Assembly: GCA_018816245.1 (NCBI GenBank) | Contig: JAHIVW010000004.1 | Span: forward strand, 24,778 to 88,777 | DNA from: Nanobdellota archaeon | GTDB lineage: Archaea > Aenigmatarchaeota > Aenigmatarchaeia > QMZP01 | Direction of reading: 5' to 3' | DNA: 64,000 nt | Shown here: positions 7,234 to 14,955 of the stretch, piece by piece | How positions within the stretch are numbered: position 1 is the first letter of the stretch | Layout: every line of letters begins with the position of its first letter | Program-made: the position numbers and the translations under genes | Notes under the pieces: generated by a model | The model's input: only the letters and a program-made list of their open reading frames with translations | Told to the model about the DNA's origin: nothing | The model's database searches: none

Positions 7234-8358
7234 ATGAGGAGAACAAAGAGAGAAATAGTAGAAGAATTACTAATAAAGAAATTCGAATCCGTTAGACCTA
7301 TGAATCCTGAAGAAACCGAGGTAATAGAATCATTTAAGGATGGAAGCTTCGGGGTAAGCACACTGGCTTTCTCGTTGTATTCGAATGGACACAATCTTAG
7401 AGGTAAAAATTCTAAATGTCCATATGGTTTGATCTTTGAAGACGGAAAAAGATTATTTTCAATCGGTTATTATAGAAAAGAGACGGACACCGAAGAAGAT
7501 GACGGATATTTGTTCATCGTTGCTCCCCGCGGGAAAGGTGTGATTGAGAAAATCGATTCCTTTACGGATGCCATTCTAGCTGATAAAAATATCCCGTCGA
7601 AGGGTGTTTATGTCCGTTTTTTGTGTTTGAATCAGTATCTGAGATTACTTCTCAGAGGTTTCTTACCTCCCAAGGAAAGTCCATGGCATCCTGAAGCACA
7701 GGAAGAGGATGAAACCTACAATAACGCTGTTATTAACATAGAGAGAATTATTACAACAAGCGAGTCAGGTGATCTGAAAATTAACTTGATTTCTAACCTT
7801 AACAGGAGATCACGGAAAAGAGTGCGTCTTGATTACAACAGGTTCGACAATTTTCTAGCAAGATCGGGGTTGGAGTTTACATTAAAAGAATACTCAGAGG
7901 ATGATTTCAATAGCGCTTTAAGCATAATTAAGAATCATTTCGAGATTCTAAAGAAGAAGGATAAAGGGATTGGTTCGACTCCTGAAGATTATCTCAACAT
8001 TGTTAATCTTTGCTCTATGACAGGCATAACGGCGTATATAGGCTATCTTGGAAAACAGCCCGTCTCGTTGTTTGTTGGCGAACTTCTAAACAATGAAAGG
8101 TTAGGTCTGTATGCCTCATTCACATTAAGAGATCCGGATTTCGTTTTAAAAAACCTGAAAGAGCGATCTAACATCTCCGGCTTCACTGCAATGCCCTTGT
8201 ATGCTTACCTTATGTTTTTCAAAGAAGTAAGAACAAAAGGCATCAAAGAAGTACATTTGGGAGGTTCAGAACACCCTGATCTTAATCGGTTCAAGAGGCA
8301 ACTTGGTGCTAAAAAAGAATCGAGTTATTGGGTTGTAAAATTGAAAATTGATTCTTGA
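7234..8358 (+). CDS. GNAT/FemAB-like acyltransferase domain protein (AT-rich island)
   Basis: 374 residues, A/T-rich codon use. The second half (~210-370) looks like a GNAT-fold acyltransferase of the FemAB/DUF2156 kind. It has EYSEDDFNSALSIIKNHFE, a strand ITAYIGYLGKQPVSLFVGEL, and the end EVHLGGSEHPDLNRFKRQLG, which resembles the family's GGSE...l..FK..fGa motif. The first half is an unassigned alpha/beta region. The acceptor is unknown; relatives modify lipids, peptides or cell-wall amines. The gene is divergent from the TrmB-like regulator. Confident about a real gene, moderate about the fold. Confidence 0.55.
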   Translation: MRRTKREIVEELLIKKFESVRPMNPEETEVIESFKDGSFGVSTLAFSLYSNGHNLRGKNSKCPYGLIFEDGKRLFSIGYYRKETDTEEDDGYLFIVAPRGKGVIEKIDSFTDAILADKNIPSKGVYVRFLCLNQYLRLLLRGFLPPKESPWHPEAQEEDETYNNAVINIERIITTSESGDLKINLISNLNRRSRKRVRLDYNRFDNFLARSGLEFTLKEYSEDDFNSALSIIKNHFEILKKKDKGIGSTPEDYLNIVNLCSMTGITAYIGYLGKQPVSLFVGELLNNERLGLYASFTLRDPDFVLKNLKERSNISGFTAMPLYAYLMFFKEVRTKGIKEVHLGGSEHPDLNRFKRQLGAKKESSYWVVKLKIDS

Positions 8359-8385
8359 TTGTGCATAACCGGTTTATAAACCCTA

Positions 8386-8456
8386 TGCGCCGACCGGGAA
8401 TCGAACCCGGGTTACAGCCTTGGCAAGGCCGCGTACTACCGCTATACTACCGGCGC
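8386..8456 (-). tRNA. tRNA-Gly(GCC)
   Basis: On the minus strand it starts GCGCCGGTAGTATAGCGGTA. The anticodon loop is TTGCCAA in a CGGCC/GGCTG stem, giving GCC. The T arm is CCGGG-TTCGATT-CCCGG, and the acceptor pairs GCGCCGG with TCGGCGC (one G-T). No CCA is encoded; the discriminator is A. A GGGTTTAAAAGG box upstream (about 8481-8492, minus strand) is a likely promoter. It borders the AT-rich insert. Confidence 0.97.
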
Positions 8457-8565
8457 GTGCACTCTGATAGGATCCGTGACCTTTTAAACCCTCAGAGAAT
8501 CTTCCCTCGTGGGTTAAGCGTTAAGTTTATATTTGAATAATCAAATAGCGAGCTTGGTGATCGCA

Positions 8566-9219
8566 ATGAAACATATTATCGTCGCTCCTTTTGGTAATCA
8601 GATTGAGGATCTGTTCGTAGCAATCCGAGAGTTTCCTACTGAACGCGTCATCCTCATGACGCCGGAGAAGTACCAAAACGATGTGCAGAAGGTGGTGGAT
8701 GACCTGAAGCGGTTCAAGATCCCCGCGGATGTCATGAAAATCAAAGGAGATTCCTGGGAAGGAATGTTCAAAGCGATCAGCCAAGTCAAGGAGCGTGTTG
8801 GAAGGGAAATCCTGGTGCATGTCTCGACCGGCGACCGGCTCACCCAATGTGCAGCAACATCAGCGGCATTCGTAAACGGTGTGAAAGCCTTTTCAGTCAT
8901 TGGTGACAGCGTCATGATGCTGCCGGTGTTGAAGTTCAACTACTACAAATTACTGACTGACAAGAAGCTTTCCATCCTGAACGTGCTTGGACACCAACAG
9001 GATTGCTGTGGTTCACTTGAAGAGTTGAGTAAGCGCACAAAAATGAGTCTGCCGTTAATCTCCTACCATATCAACGGAAGCCAGCGATCAGAAGGACTCA
9101 AAACCATGGGATTGGTCGAAACAGAAGAAAAGAACGGACGAATTGCGATCAAACTCAGTGTCCTTGGCCGACTCTTGATGGAAGGCTACATCGAACAACC
9201 TATTTTGGAACACAAGTAA
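8566..9219 (+). CDS. CARF-like ligand-binding winged-helix regulator (HFX_2341/Csa3-like)
   Basis: 217 residues from the ATG at 8566. A TATA-like TTTATATTT at about 8525-8533 and GGTGA 5 bases upstream favour this ATG over an upstream TTG. Residues 1-125 resemble the Rossmann-like CARF fold of Csa3 and haloarchaeal HFX_2341 regulators (MKHIIVAPFGNQIEDLFVAI ... EILVHVSTGDRLTQCAATSA). Residues ~140-215 form a winged helix (LSILNVLGHQQDCCGSLEEL, then SLPLISYHINGSQRSEGLKT). Csa3-like proteins bind cyclic oligoadenylates, but no CRISPR or cas gene is visible here. Confidence 0.6.
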   Translation: MKHIIVAPFGNQIEDLFVAIREFPTERVILMTPEKYQNDVQKVVDDLKRFKIPADVMKIKGDSWEGMFKAISQVKERVGREILVHVSTGDRLTQCAATSAAFVNGVKAFSVIGDSVMMLPVLKFNYYKLLTDKKLSILNVLGHQQDCCGSLEELSKRTKMSLPLISYHINGSQRSEGLKTMGLVETEEKNGRIAIKLSVLGRLLMEGYIEQPILEHK

Positions 9220-9631
9220 GCATTTGTTCGCAGCCGCAGTTATCGGGGTCAGTGGGAACAAGATCGCCATCAAGGCAATAGTCAGGATGCGGTGGGGCAA
9301 CAAACGGGCACGGTGTTGGACAGCCGTATGTTTCTTTGGAAACCCACTGACACAAACTGTTCACGCACGTACACACCGTGTCACTCTGAACAGACAAATT
9401 ATCACAGACGCCGATGATACGCTCCTCCTTGTTGGTACAGGTTTCGAAGCCGCATCCCTGGACAGAACAGTCCGCCGAGGTTTCACACTCACCGAGTGTT
9501 TGGGGGAGCTCGTACCGGTCGAAATGCTCGTCTCCCATATAGATGCTCACAAGTGAATTGGTCTGGCCAATCTGCGTGCATCCCGCAACCAAGACGATGA
9601 TTGTCAGCGCGAGGAGGAGGTGTGTATGCAT
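9200..9631 (-). CDS. Cys-rich lipoprotein
   Basis: 143 residues. The signal peptide ends in a lipobox (LALTIIVLVAGC), so Cys17 is probably lipidated and the protein sits on the outer face of the membrane. The mature part has about 14 more Cys in a pattern of small disulfide-rich modules (GECETSADCSVQGCGFETC, VCTCVNSLCQWV, CPTPCPF). It overlaps the end of the convergent gene by 20 bases. No enzymatic motif; function unknown. Confidence 0.65.
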   Translation of the reverse strand: MHTHLLLALTIIVLVAGCTQIGQTNSLVSIYMGDEHFDRYELPQTLGECETSADCSVQGCGFETCTNKEERIIGVCDNLSVQSDTVCTCVNSLCQWVSKETYGCPTPCPFVAPPHPDYCLDGDLVPTDPDNCGCEQMLTCVPK

Positions 9632-9676
9632 GGTTCTTATTTAAACGCAAAGTCCTAAAAAAGTTTACTGTTTCCC

Positions 9677-10072
9677 ATGGCCGTCAAACCAACACCCATT
9701 AAAGATCTCAAGAACGGTTCCTACGTCATGGTCGATGGCGAGCCCTGCAAAGTCACGGACATGACGAAATCCAAGCCCGGGAAGCACGGCTCCACGAAGG
9801 CCCGGGTCGAGGTTATGGGGATCTTCGACAACAAACGCCGCTACATCCTCAAGCCAACGTCTGCCATGATTGATGTGCCTATTATTGATAAAAAGAAGGC
9901 CCAAGTAATCTCTGTCGAAGGCGACATCGTCCAGCTTATGGATCTCGAGGACTACAGCACCTTTGAAACTACTGTTCCTGATGAATTCAAGGGGAAGATC
10001 GACACTGGAATGGAAGTCGAGTACTGGCGACTCGAGAACCGAACACTTATCAAGGCGTACAAGAACGCTTAG
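9677..10072 (+). CDS. eif5a: Translation factor aIF5A
   Basis: 131 residues. Promotes peptide-bond formation at difficult stretches. The N-terminal SH3-like domain holds the hypusine loop SKPGKHGSTKAR, with Lys36 as the modified residue, and the C-terminal half is an OB fold (VISVEGDIVQLMDLEDYSTF). Length is normal. It converges with nop5 and overlaps its stop by 4 bases. Deoxyhypusine synthase is not in this window. Confidence 0.96.
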   Translation: MAVKPTPIKDLKNGSYVMVDGEPCKVTDMTKSKPGKHGSTKARVEVMGIFDNKRRYILKPTSAMIDVPIIDKKKAQVISVEGDIVQLMDLEDYSTFETTVPDEFKGKIDTGMEVEYWRLENRTLIKAYKNA

Positions 10073-11142
10073 ATTGCCTTCAGTGATTTCTGAAAGTCTT
10101 TCTTGAGTTCTTCAGTCTTGTCCACTTTTGAAAAATAGTCAACGCGTGAAGCAATCGAGAGTTTCGCTGCAATCAGTCGCGCGACTTTCCCGCGTTTTTC
10201 TTGCGGTGCGTTCTGGACAGCAGAATGCGCGAACAGCGCCCCATATTTTGGTGACTTGCCCTCGCCTTTGAGGTGGCGGAACAGCGCCTTTTCCGCACCC
10301 AGCAATTGAACCGTTGAGGATGGCAACCGAGATATCTTTTCCAAGCCGCCAGCAAGCAATACCAATCGTGCAGCAAGAATGGGTTCAGCGATCGCACACA
10401 TGTTAGGAATCACGTCCCTTGCGGTTTCGTCAATGTATATTCCAAGTTCCTTCCGCGCGTACGCAAGTTGCATGATCGACTTTGAAAGGGTTTTGATGAT
10501 TGCAATATCATGTGGTGCGAACGGCATGCCAGCACTTTTGGTAACAGCCTTGCGCAATTCCTTAACATCAATCTCCTTTCGGTCGCCGTACATGGCGACA
10601 ATCTCGACATACTTGTCGTTCGATTTGATGGACCGATCCATCTCGGGGAAGTGGAGACCGTACCATTCGCGAAGATGCTCGGTGAGCGCATTGATTGACC
10701 GGTCGAGTTCGTCTGCAGACGCAACAGCCTGCATCAGGATGCGGTCACGCTTCTCTACTTTGAGTTGTTCTTTGGTTTTTAGGATCTGGATCTTGGAGAG
10801 GATCGCGTTCAGATCAGCCTGCGAGGAAGCCCACTTGAACTGGATTGCGAGTTTTCGATACTGTGTCTTCAGCATGCGTGTGCCAATGTGGTCTGGTTTT
10901 ACCACAATGGAGATGCCTTCGATGCCGGGCATGGGGCGCTCGCACATCACTTCAAGCAGATTGTGTATCTTCAGTTTTGCGATGATCGAGGTCTCTTCGT
11001 CTGTTACCTTACCAGCCTCGATCGTATTCAGCCGTTCGACGATCTGCTCGGGCTTCTTGGGGAACAGGGCATACTCGATGACCTTCCCGTCGCTATCAAA
11101 AGCAACAGCTCCTATGAGGTTAGTAGCGAGGTAGGCACGCAT
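10069..11142 (-). CDS. nop5: C/D box RNP protein Nop5 (Nop56/58)
   Basis: 357 residues from the ATG at 11142 (MRAYLATNLIGAVAFDSDGK). It is the scaffold that joins fibrillarin, L7Ae and C/D guide RNA for rRNA 2'-O-methylation. It has an N-terminal fibrillarin-binding domain, a coiled coil (~100-200) and a Nop domain with the signature region IPNMCAIAEPILAARLVLLA ... LPSSTVQLLGAEKALFRHL. A TTATAAA box at about 11163-11171 is 21-29 bases upstream, indicating a leaderless message and ruling out the longer frame to 11268. Fibrillarin, usually adjacent, is absent. Confidence 0.95.
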   Translation of the reverse strand: MRAYLATNLIGAVAFDSDGKVIEYALFPKKPEQIVERLNTIEAGKVTDEETSIIAKLKIHNLLEVMCERPMPGIEGISIVVKPDHIGTRMLKTQYRKLAIQFKWASSQADLNAILSKIQILKTKEQLKVEKRDRILMQAVASADELDRSINALTEHLREWYGLHFPEMDRSIKSNDKYVEIVAMYGDRKEIDVKELRKAVTKSAGMPFAPHDIAIIKTLSKSIMQLAYARKELGIYIDETARDVIPNMCAIAEPILAARLVLLAGGLEKISRLPSSTVQLLGAEKALFRHLKGEGKSPKYGALFAHSAVQNAPQEKRGKVARLIAAKLSIASRVDYFSKVDKTEELKKDFQKSLKAI

Positions 11143-11197
11143 ACCGTATTCCTTTTGCCAAGGGTTTATAAGGGCTATTGGAAGTGTTTCCCGGAGT

Positions 11198-11208
11198 AAA
11201 AAGAAAAA
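11198..11208 (-). terminator. T-tract after the DUF5654 gene
   Basis: On the minus strand CTTTTTCTTTTTAC follows the stop at 11216 within 20 bases and precedes the nop5 promoter. It is a plausible archaeal U-tract terminator separating the two units. Confidence 0.4.
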
Positions 11209-11215
11209 GGGTTGG

Positions 11216-11446
11216 TCACTTCTCCTCGGTTGCGAACAGCTTGGCGAGGATGATCGTGACCACCACAACGACCACGGTCACGACAAAAGCCGCGATCGTC
11301 AACCCGATTGCACTTTCAGAACTTTCGTAGAGGGGCTTCAGCCAGGCGGTGATGGCGTCCTTCCACACCAGCGCAGCGACAAAGCCCAGTGCTGCAGTCA
11401 TGAGAGTCAGGGTTTGCTTTTTGATTTCCTTGAGGACATCTTTCAT
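11216..11446 (-). CDS. DUF5654 small membrane protein
   Basis: 76 residues, two membrane helices (about 12-30, TLMTAALGFVAALVWKDAIT, and 47-69, IGLTIAAFVVTVVVVVVTII). The N terminus KEIKKQTLTLMTAALGFVAA matches the DUF5654 pattern I know from DPANN and other archaea. Function unknown. It lies between tRNA-Leu and nop5, all on the minus strand. Confidence 0.7.
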   Translation of the reverse strand: MKDVLKEIKKQTLTLMTAALGFVAALVWKDAITAWLKPLYESSESAIGLTIAAFVVTVVVVVVTIILAKLFATEEK

Positions 11447-11449
11447 GGA

Positions 11450-11533
11450 TGCAGGGGGCCGGATTCGAACCGACGAAGACGCTAAGCCACTGGGCCCTAA
11501 ACCCAGCCCCGTTGACCGCTTGGGTACCCCTGC
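11450..11533 (-). tRNA. tRNA-Leu(TAG)
   Basis: Minus strand, starts GCAGGGGTACCCAAGCGGTC. The anticodon stem CTGGG/CCCAG encloses TTTAGGG, anticodon TAG. It has the long class II variable arm expected for Leu. The acceptor GCAGGGG/CCCCTGC is fully paired, discriminator A, no CCA. Confidence 0.96.
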
Positions 11534-11584
11534 ATGAAGAACTCTTCTGGAAACAGCGTTAAATCCGTATAACGAATTCGTCTA

Positions 11585-11668
11585 TGCGGGAGGCCGGATT
11601 CGAACCGACGAAGGCGCTAAGCCATACGGCCCTGAACCGTACCCCTTTGACCGCTCGGGAACTCCCGC
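11585..11668 (-). tRNA. tRNA-Leu(CAG)
   Basis: Minus strand, starts GCGGGAGTTCCCGAGCGGTC. The anticodon loop TTCAGGG in a TACGG/CCGTA stem gives CAG. Long variable arm, T arm GTCGG-TTCGAAT-CCGGC, discriminator A, no CCA. It is 51 bases from the other Leu gene, with the same T arm, so the two may have arisen by duplication. Confidence 0.96.
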
Positions 11669-11708
11669 AGGATGAGTGATTAAAGAGGGTGCGATATAAA
11701 TAACACTT

Positions 11709-13169
11709 ATGAAAAGGGTGCTCGTTTTTCTTGTGATTATTGCAAGCTTTCTGTTTGTCCCGTCGGCCTCGGCAACGGTCCTCTACAATGCTACGGTCTC
11801 AGGAACTGACGTCCTGGTTGACGCAACAATCGAACTCTATACAAGCGAACCCGGGAACAAGGTGAACTACTGGCAGACTGAACTCTCGCTCCCTGAAAAG
11901 AGCAAGATCATTTCGCTTGCTGATAGCCAGGGAGTAATCAATGACTATACATATGCCAACAGCCTTCTCATGATCACGACGAACAAGGGGGCCGCGCGCG
12001 AGAAAGAAGTGCTCGATCTCGTGTTCCGGATTCCCTCGGTGGTCACCACCGAGTTCCCGCCACTCTCAAGTATGAAACTGAACTTTTCCGGGTTTGCGGA
12101 CGTGAATCCGGAGAAGCCGGATGAACAGACGTTCGTCGAAATCAGGACGCCGATCCGGCTTGTCTTTGCAGACGCGTCCTACGGCTTTGTGACGCAGAGC
12201 ACGGAGAAGATTGCCCAATTTTCCGGTTCAGGAGCGGTCGGGGTAACCGTCTGGTTCGGCAGCGGCGGAACGGAGTACGAGCACTACCTTGTTTTTGGGA
12301 ATGGTGACGCGGCGGCGGCGGATGCTGATTTTTCCTTGCTTGAAACAACACTGGGGATCAGGCTGCCTGGCGTCAAGTATCCGGTCATCGCCTTGAGTGA
12401 AGAAAATTACAATAGAAAGGTGAATCCATGGAGTGTCGGCCAATACCGGAACGGGATTCTCTTCATTCGGGAAAACCAGAGTACTACCCCGACCGGAACC
12501 GCGACCCTGCTCCACGAAACCGTCCATGCCGTGAACGGGCGGTTGCTCCGCTTCGTGCCAGGAGGGGTGGCATGGTTTGACGAAGGCGTTGCCCAGTATG
12601 TGGAGTTCCTGGAGAAACAGAAGCTCGGCGTTCACCAAGCACAACTCTTTGGGGAGAAAGTTACTTGGGCAGCGGGAAATCTTGTCTACACCCTCGCTCC
12701 CCGCGGCAAACCGAATGAGTTATGGTCCTATTACCAGCTCAACGAAGATATCATGAACAAGTGGACGCCGGAAACCCCGGCAACGCGGACCTTCGGCTAC
12801 GCACTTTCAGAGCTTGTCATCAGAGAGTCGGTTCTCAGGAACGGACCAATGATTCTGACAAATCTCTACACCTCACTCCCGGAAGGGGAAATGAGCAGTG
12901 CTGTTGCGACCACTTATTTGCTGAGCAAACTGAACACAGACCTGCGGCCCTGCGACGCTGACACAATCGATGCAATGAAATCGTGTCTCGCAGCGGTCAA
13001 TGCGATGGCTGCGCCGCTCCCCGGCGACACCCCGGAAACCATTGATTCAGGATCGATTGTCCTGCCAGACATTACGCCACCGGAGATCGATCTCAGTTTC
13101 TTGGAGACGCTTGTTGAATGGTTCCGGCAGGCAGGGGACTGGCTGCGCGGCCTCTTTGAGATTGCCTAG
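11709..13169 (+). CDS. Secreted gluzincin metallopeptidase (peptidase MA-like)
   Basis: 486 residues. The signal peptide is MKRVLVFLVIIASFLFVPSA/SA. An N-terminal beta-rich region (25-165) precedes a zinc peptidase domain (~165-400): HETVH at 269-273 is HExxH, and FDEGVAQYVEF supplies the third ligand Glu292. That is the peptidase MA-like pattern, also seen in many archaeal surface peptidases. The C terminus has a Pro/Glu-rich spacer and an amphipathic end (LSFLETLVEWFRQAGDWLRG). A GATATAAATAA box lies about 12-22 bases upstream. Substrate unknown. Confidence 0.75.
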   Translation: MKRVLVFLVIIASFLFVPSASATVLYNATVSGTDVLVDATIELYTSEPGNKVNYWQTELSLPEKSKIISLADSQGVINDYTYANSLLMITTNKGAAREKEVLDLVFRIPSVVTTEFPPLSSMKLNFSGFADVNPEKPDEQTFVEIRTPIRLVFADASYGFVTQSTEKIAQFSGSGAVGVTVWFGSGGTEYEHYLVFGNGDAAAADADFSLLETTLGIRLPGVKYPVIALSEENYNRKVNPWSVGQYRNGILFIRENQSTTPTGTATLLHETVHAVNGRLLRFVPGGVAWFDEGVAQYVEFLEKQKLGVHQAQLFGEKVTWAAGNLVYTLAPRGKPNELWSYYQLNEDIMNKWTPETPATRTFGYALSELVIRESVLRNGPMILTNLYTSLPEGEMSSAVATTYLLSKLNTDLRPCDADTIDAMKSCLAAVNAMAAPLPGDTPETIDSGSIVLPDITPPEIDLSFLETLVEWFRQAGDWLRGLFEIA

Positions 13170-13612
13170 AGAAACGTTACTTCATCAGTTCCAAAGCGGT
13201 GTTCGCAGAACCGGCAGATGAAGGTATTGTCATTGTAGGTGAAGACAGTTTTCATGAATGGTTCAACATGGGTAATGCAGTTGAGATTCGGACAGGTGAT
13301 GATGTTTTCAACAAGCCGGGGAATGGTGATCCGCCGCTTTTCCGCGACCTCGAAGTTCTCGATCCGGTTCACGGTTGCGTTCGGCGCGATTAGGGCGATC
13401 CGGTTGAAATCCACATTTGAGAACTCAGCGCCGACAATCTTGAGGAAGTCTTTCCGTTCGATCTTCTTGCTGGGAACATTGCGACCGGTATAGACTTCGT
13501 AATTCGATTTATACAAGTCAAGGAGTCGCAGAATGAACCGGCTCTTGCCGGCAGGAAGATGATCGATGACGTAGCCCTGCTTGATTTTCTGGACCGTATG
13601 GTTCTTGGTCAT
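13166..13612 (-). CDS. pyrI: Aspartate carbamoyltransferase regulatory chain
   Basis: 148 residues. Binds nucleotide effectors and tunes PyrB. The N-terminal allosteric domain (8-100) contains VIDHLPAGKSRFILRLL. The C-terminal zinc domain has C107-x4-C112 and C133-x2-C136, the usual four ligands. It overlaps pyrB by 4 bases, the classic pyrBI arrangement. Confidence 0.95.
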   Translation of the reverse strand: MTKNHTVQKIKQGYVIDHLPAGKSRFILRLLDLYKSNYEVYTGRNVPSKKIERKDFLKIVGAEFSNVDFNRIALIAPNATVNRIENFEVAEKRRITIPRLVENIITCPNLNCITHVEPFMKTVFTYNDNTFICRFCEHRFGTDEVTFL

Positions 13613-14535
13613 GCAATCACCGCGTTCAGGATGGCCTGCCGCACCGGCATGCCGTCTGCTGCCTGGATGAAGTAGCCTGCATACGGCAGCGCGTCAATGC
13701 GGGTATCGATTTCATCGACCCGCGGCAGCGGGTGAAGGATTTGGAGTGTTGGTTTGATCTTTGCGAGGAGTTTGCGGTTCAGCACATACGAGCCTTTGAC
13801 CTTTGCGTATTCGTTGATGTCCGGGAACCGTTCCTTCTGGACCCGGGTCATGTAAATAACATCAGGGTTTGCTGCCTTGATTGCCTCTTCCAAATCCGTG
13901 TGTTCGTGTACTTGCTTCTTGAGAAAGATAGGCGGCATGCGGAGGGATTCGGGCGATGCCACATGGATCGTGCAGTCGTAACAGTACAGCGCTTGAATGA
14001 GTGAGTGCGCAGCACGGCCATACTTCAGGTCCCCGACAAGGAGCACGGAGAGCCCGTCGATTGTGTTGTGTCTCTTCCGGATGGCGTAGGTGTCCATCAT
14101 GCTCTGCGTCGGATGTTGGTTCTTGCCGTCGCCTGCGTTGATGACCGGGATGCTCGCAACATCTGCTGCGAGCTGCGCAGCGCCATCCCGCGGATGGCGC
14201 ATGACAATGACGTCGCTTCCGTAGCCTTCAAACATCTTGATCGTGTCATGGAGGCTTTCGCCTTTTGTTTCTGAGGTCGATGTCCCGCTGGAGAACCCGA
14301 CCGTCGCTGCACCAAGTGTTTTGGCAGCAACGGTGAAGGAAGCGCGGGTACGGGTGCTCGGTTCGAAGAAGAGGAGTGCGACAAGTTTTCCTTTCAAAAG
14401 TTCTTGTCGTTTCTTGTGATCGAGGTTGCAGAGCTTGTCGGTCTCGTTGTGAATGAAGTCAAGCACTTTTCGTGAGAAGGAGGATGCGGAAAGGATATCA
14501 CTCCCCGCGAGAGTCATGATTGGATACTTGAGCAA
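13609..14535 (-). CDS. pyrB: Aspartate carbamoyltransferase catalytic chain
   Basis: 308 residues, normal length. Makes carbamoyl aspartate in de novo pyrimidine synthesis. The carbamoyl-phosphate site FFEPSTRTRASF is intact, as are HPTQ (MNAGDGKNQHPTQSM region) and the Asp-binding end (HPLPRVDEI). Paired with pyrI; CTP synthase lies 3 kb away. Other pyr genes are not in the window. Confidence 0.96.
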   Translation of the reverse strand: MLKYPIMTLAGSDILSASSFSRKVLDFIHNETDKLCNLDHKKRQELLKGKLVALLFFEPSTRTRASFTVAAKTLGAATVGFSSGTSTSETKGESLHDTIKMFEGYGSDVIVMRHPRDGAAQLAADVASIPVINAGDGKNQHPTQSMMDTYAIRKRHNTIDGLSVLLVGDLKYGRAAHSLIQALYCYDCTIHVASPESLRMPPIFLKKQVHEHTDLEEAIKAANPDVIYMTRVQKERFPDINEYAKVKGSYVLNRKLLAKIKPTLQILHPLPRVDEIDTRIDALPYAGYFIQAADGMPVRQAILNAVIA

Positions 14536-14550
14536 AAGAAATAAAAAGAG
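14532..14550 (-). terminator. T-tract after tRNA-Glu
   Basis: On the minus strand the tRNA 3' end is followed directly by CTCTTTTTATTTCTTTTGC, a U-rich end typical of archaeal tRNA transcripts. Confidence 0.4.
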
Positions 14551-14552
14551 AA

Positions 14553-14679
14553 CGCTCCCGCCGGGATTCGAACCCGGGTCGAGGGGTACTTTCGCACGAT
14601 TCTGTCATAGACCCGAAAGCCTCAACGTTTTCGAACAGTGCTCGAAAACCCCTAATCCTTACCGCTAGACGACGGGAGC
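14553..14679 (-). tRNA. tRNA-Glu(TTC) with a 55-base intron
   Basis: Exon 1 is 14679-14643 on the minus strand (GCTCCCGTCGTCTAGCGGTA...), ending after position 37. Exon 2 is 14587-14553 (ACCCCTCGACCCGGGTTCGA...). Joined, the anticodon stem is AGGGG/CCCCT and the loop TTTTCGA, anticodon TTC. The acceptor GCTCCCG/CGGGAGC and T arm CCGGG/CCCGG are perfect, discriminator G, no CCA. Splicing by the archaeal tRNA endonuclease is required. Confidence 0.92.
14588..14642 (-). other. tRNA-Glu intron at position 37/38
   Basis: The intron near its 3' end reads GTGCGAAAGT. GAAA can pair with TTTC of the anticodon loop, and GTG(C) with (G)CAC near the intron 5' end. The 2-3 base bulges at both junctions form a bulge-helix-bulge. 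A competing perfect 8-bp hairpin (GTTTTCGA/TCGAAAAC) spans the 5' junction. Confidence 0.75.
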
Positions 14680-14680
14680 A

Positions 14681-14753
14681 TGAGCCCGGCCGGACTCGAA
14701 CCGGCGATCTCCTGCACGTCAAGCAGGCGTCTTAGCCGCTGGACTACGGGCTC
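14681..14753 (-). tRNA. tRNA-Val(GAC)
   Basis: Minus strand, starts GAGCCCGTAGTCCAGCGGCT. The anticodon stem CCTGC/GCAGG encloses TTGACGT, anticodon GAC. T arm GCCGG-TTCGAGT-CCGGC, acceptor GAGCCCG/CGGGCTC, discriminator A. It lies one base from the Glu gene, so the two are surely one transcript. A TTTTAAAC box is at about 14779-14786. Confidence 0.96.
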
Positions 14754-14780
14754 GGTCGTTCAATTAAGGGGACGGAGCTT

Positions 14781-14955
14781 TTAAACATCTTCGCGGGCGA
14801 ACTCGAGGACATGGAGCCGGAAGCCGAGCTTCTTATAGAGGGAATGGTCTATCCAACAGCCCTGCCAAAACACTGTCGACGTATTCCCCGTCCTGCATCC
14901 ACATGACGCCCTCGTTGTTCAAGATGCAGATTAAGATGAAGAACCGATTCGTTGC
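14781..14955 (-). pseudogene. Frameshifted remnant of a GNAT acetyltransferase
   Basis: On the minus strand one frame reads NRFFILICILNNEGVMWM, then QDGEYVDSVLAGLLD. It then stops, while the next frame reads DHSLYKKLGFRLHVLEFARE before a stop at 14781-14783. The second piece is the typical end of a GNAT domain (YkklGF). The N-terminal half is missing. One frameshift and no usable start suggest a decayed gene. The residual stop region overlaps the tRNA promoter. Confidence 0.4.
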
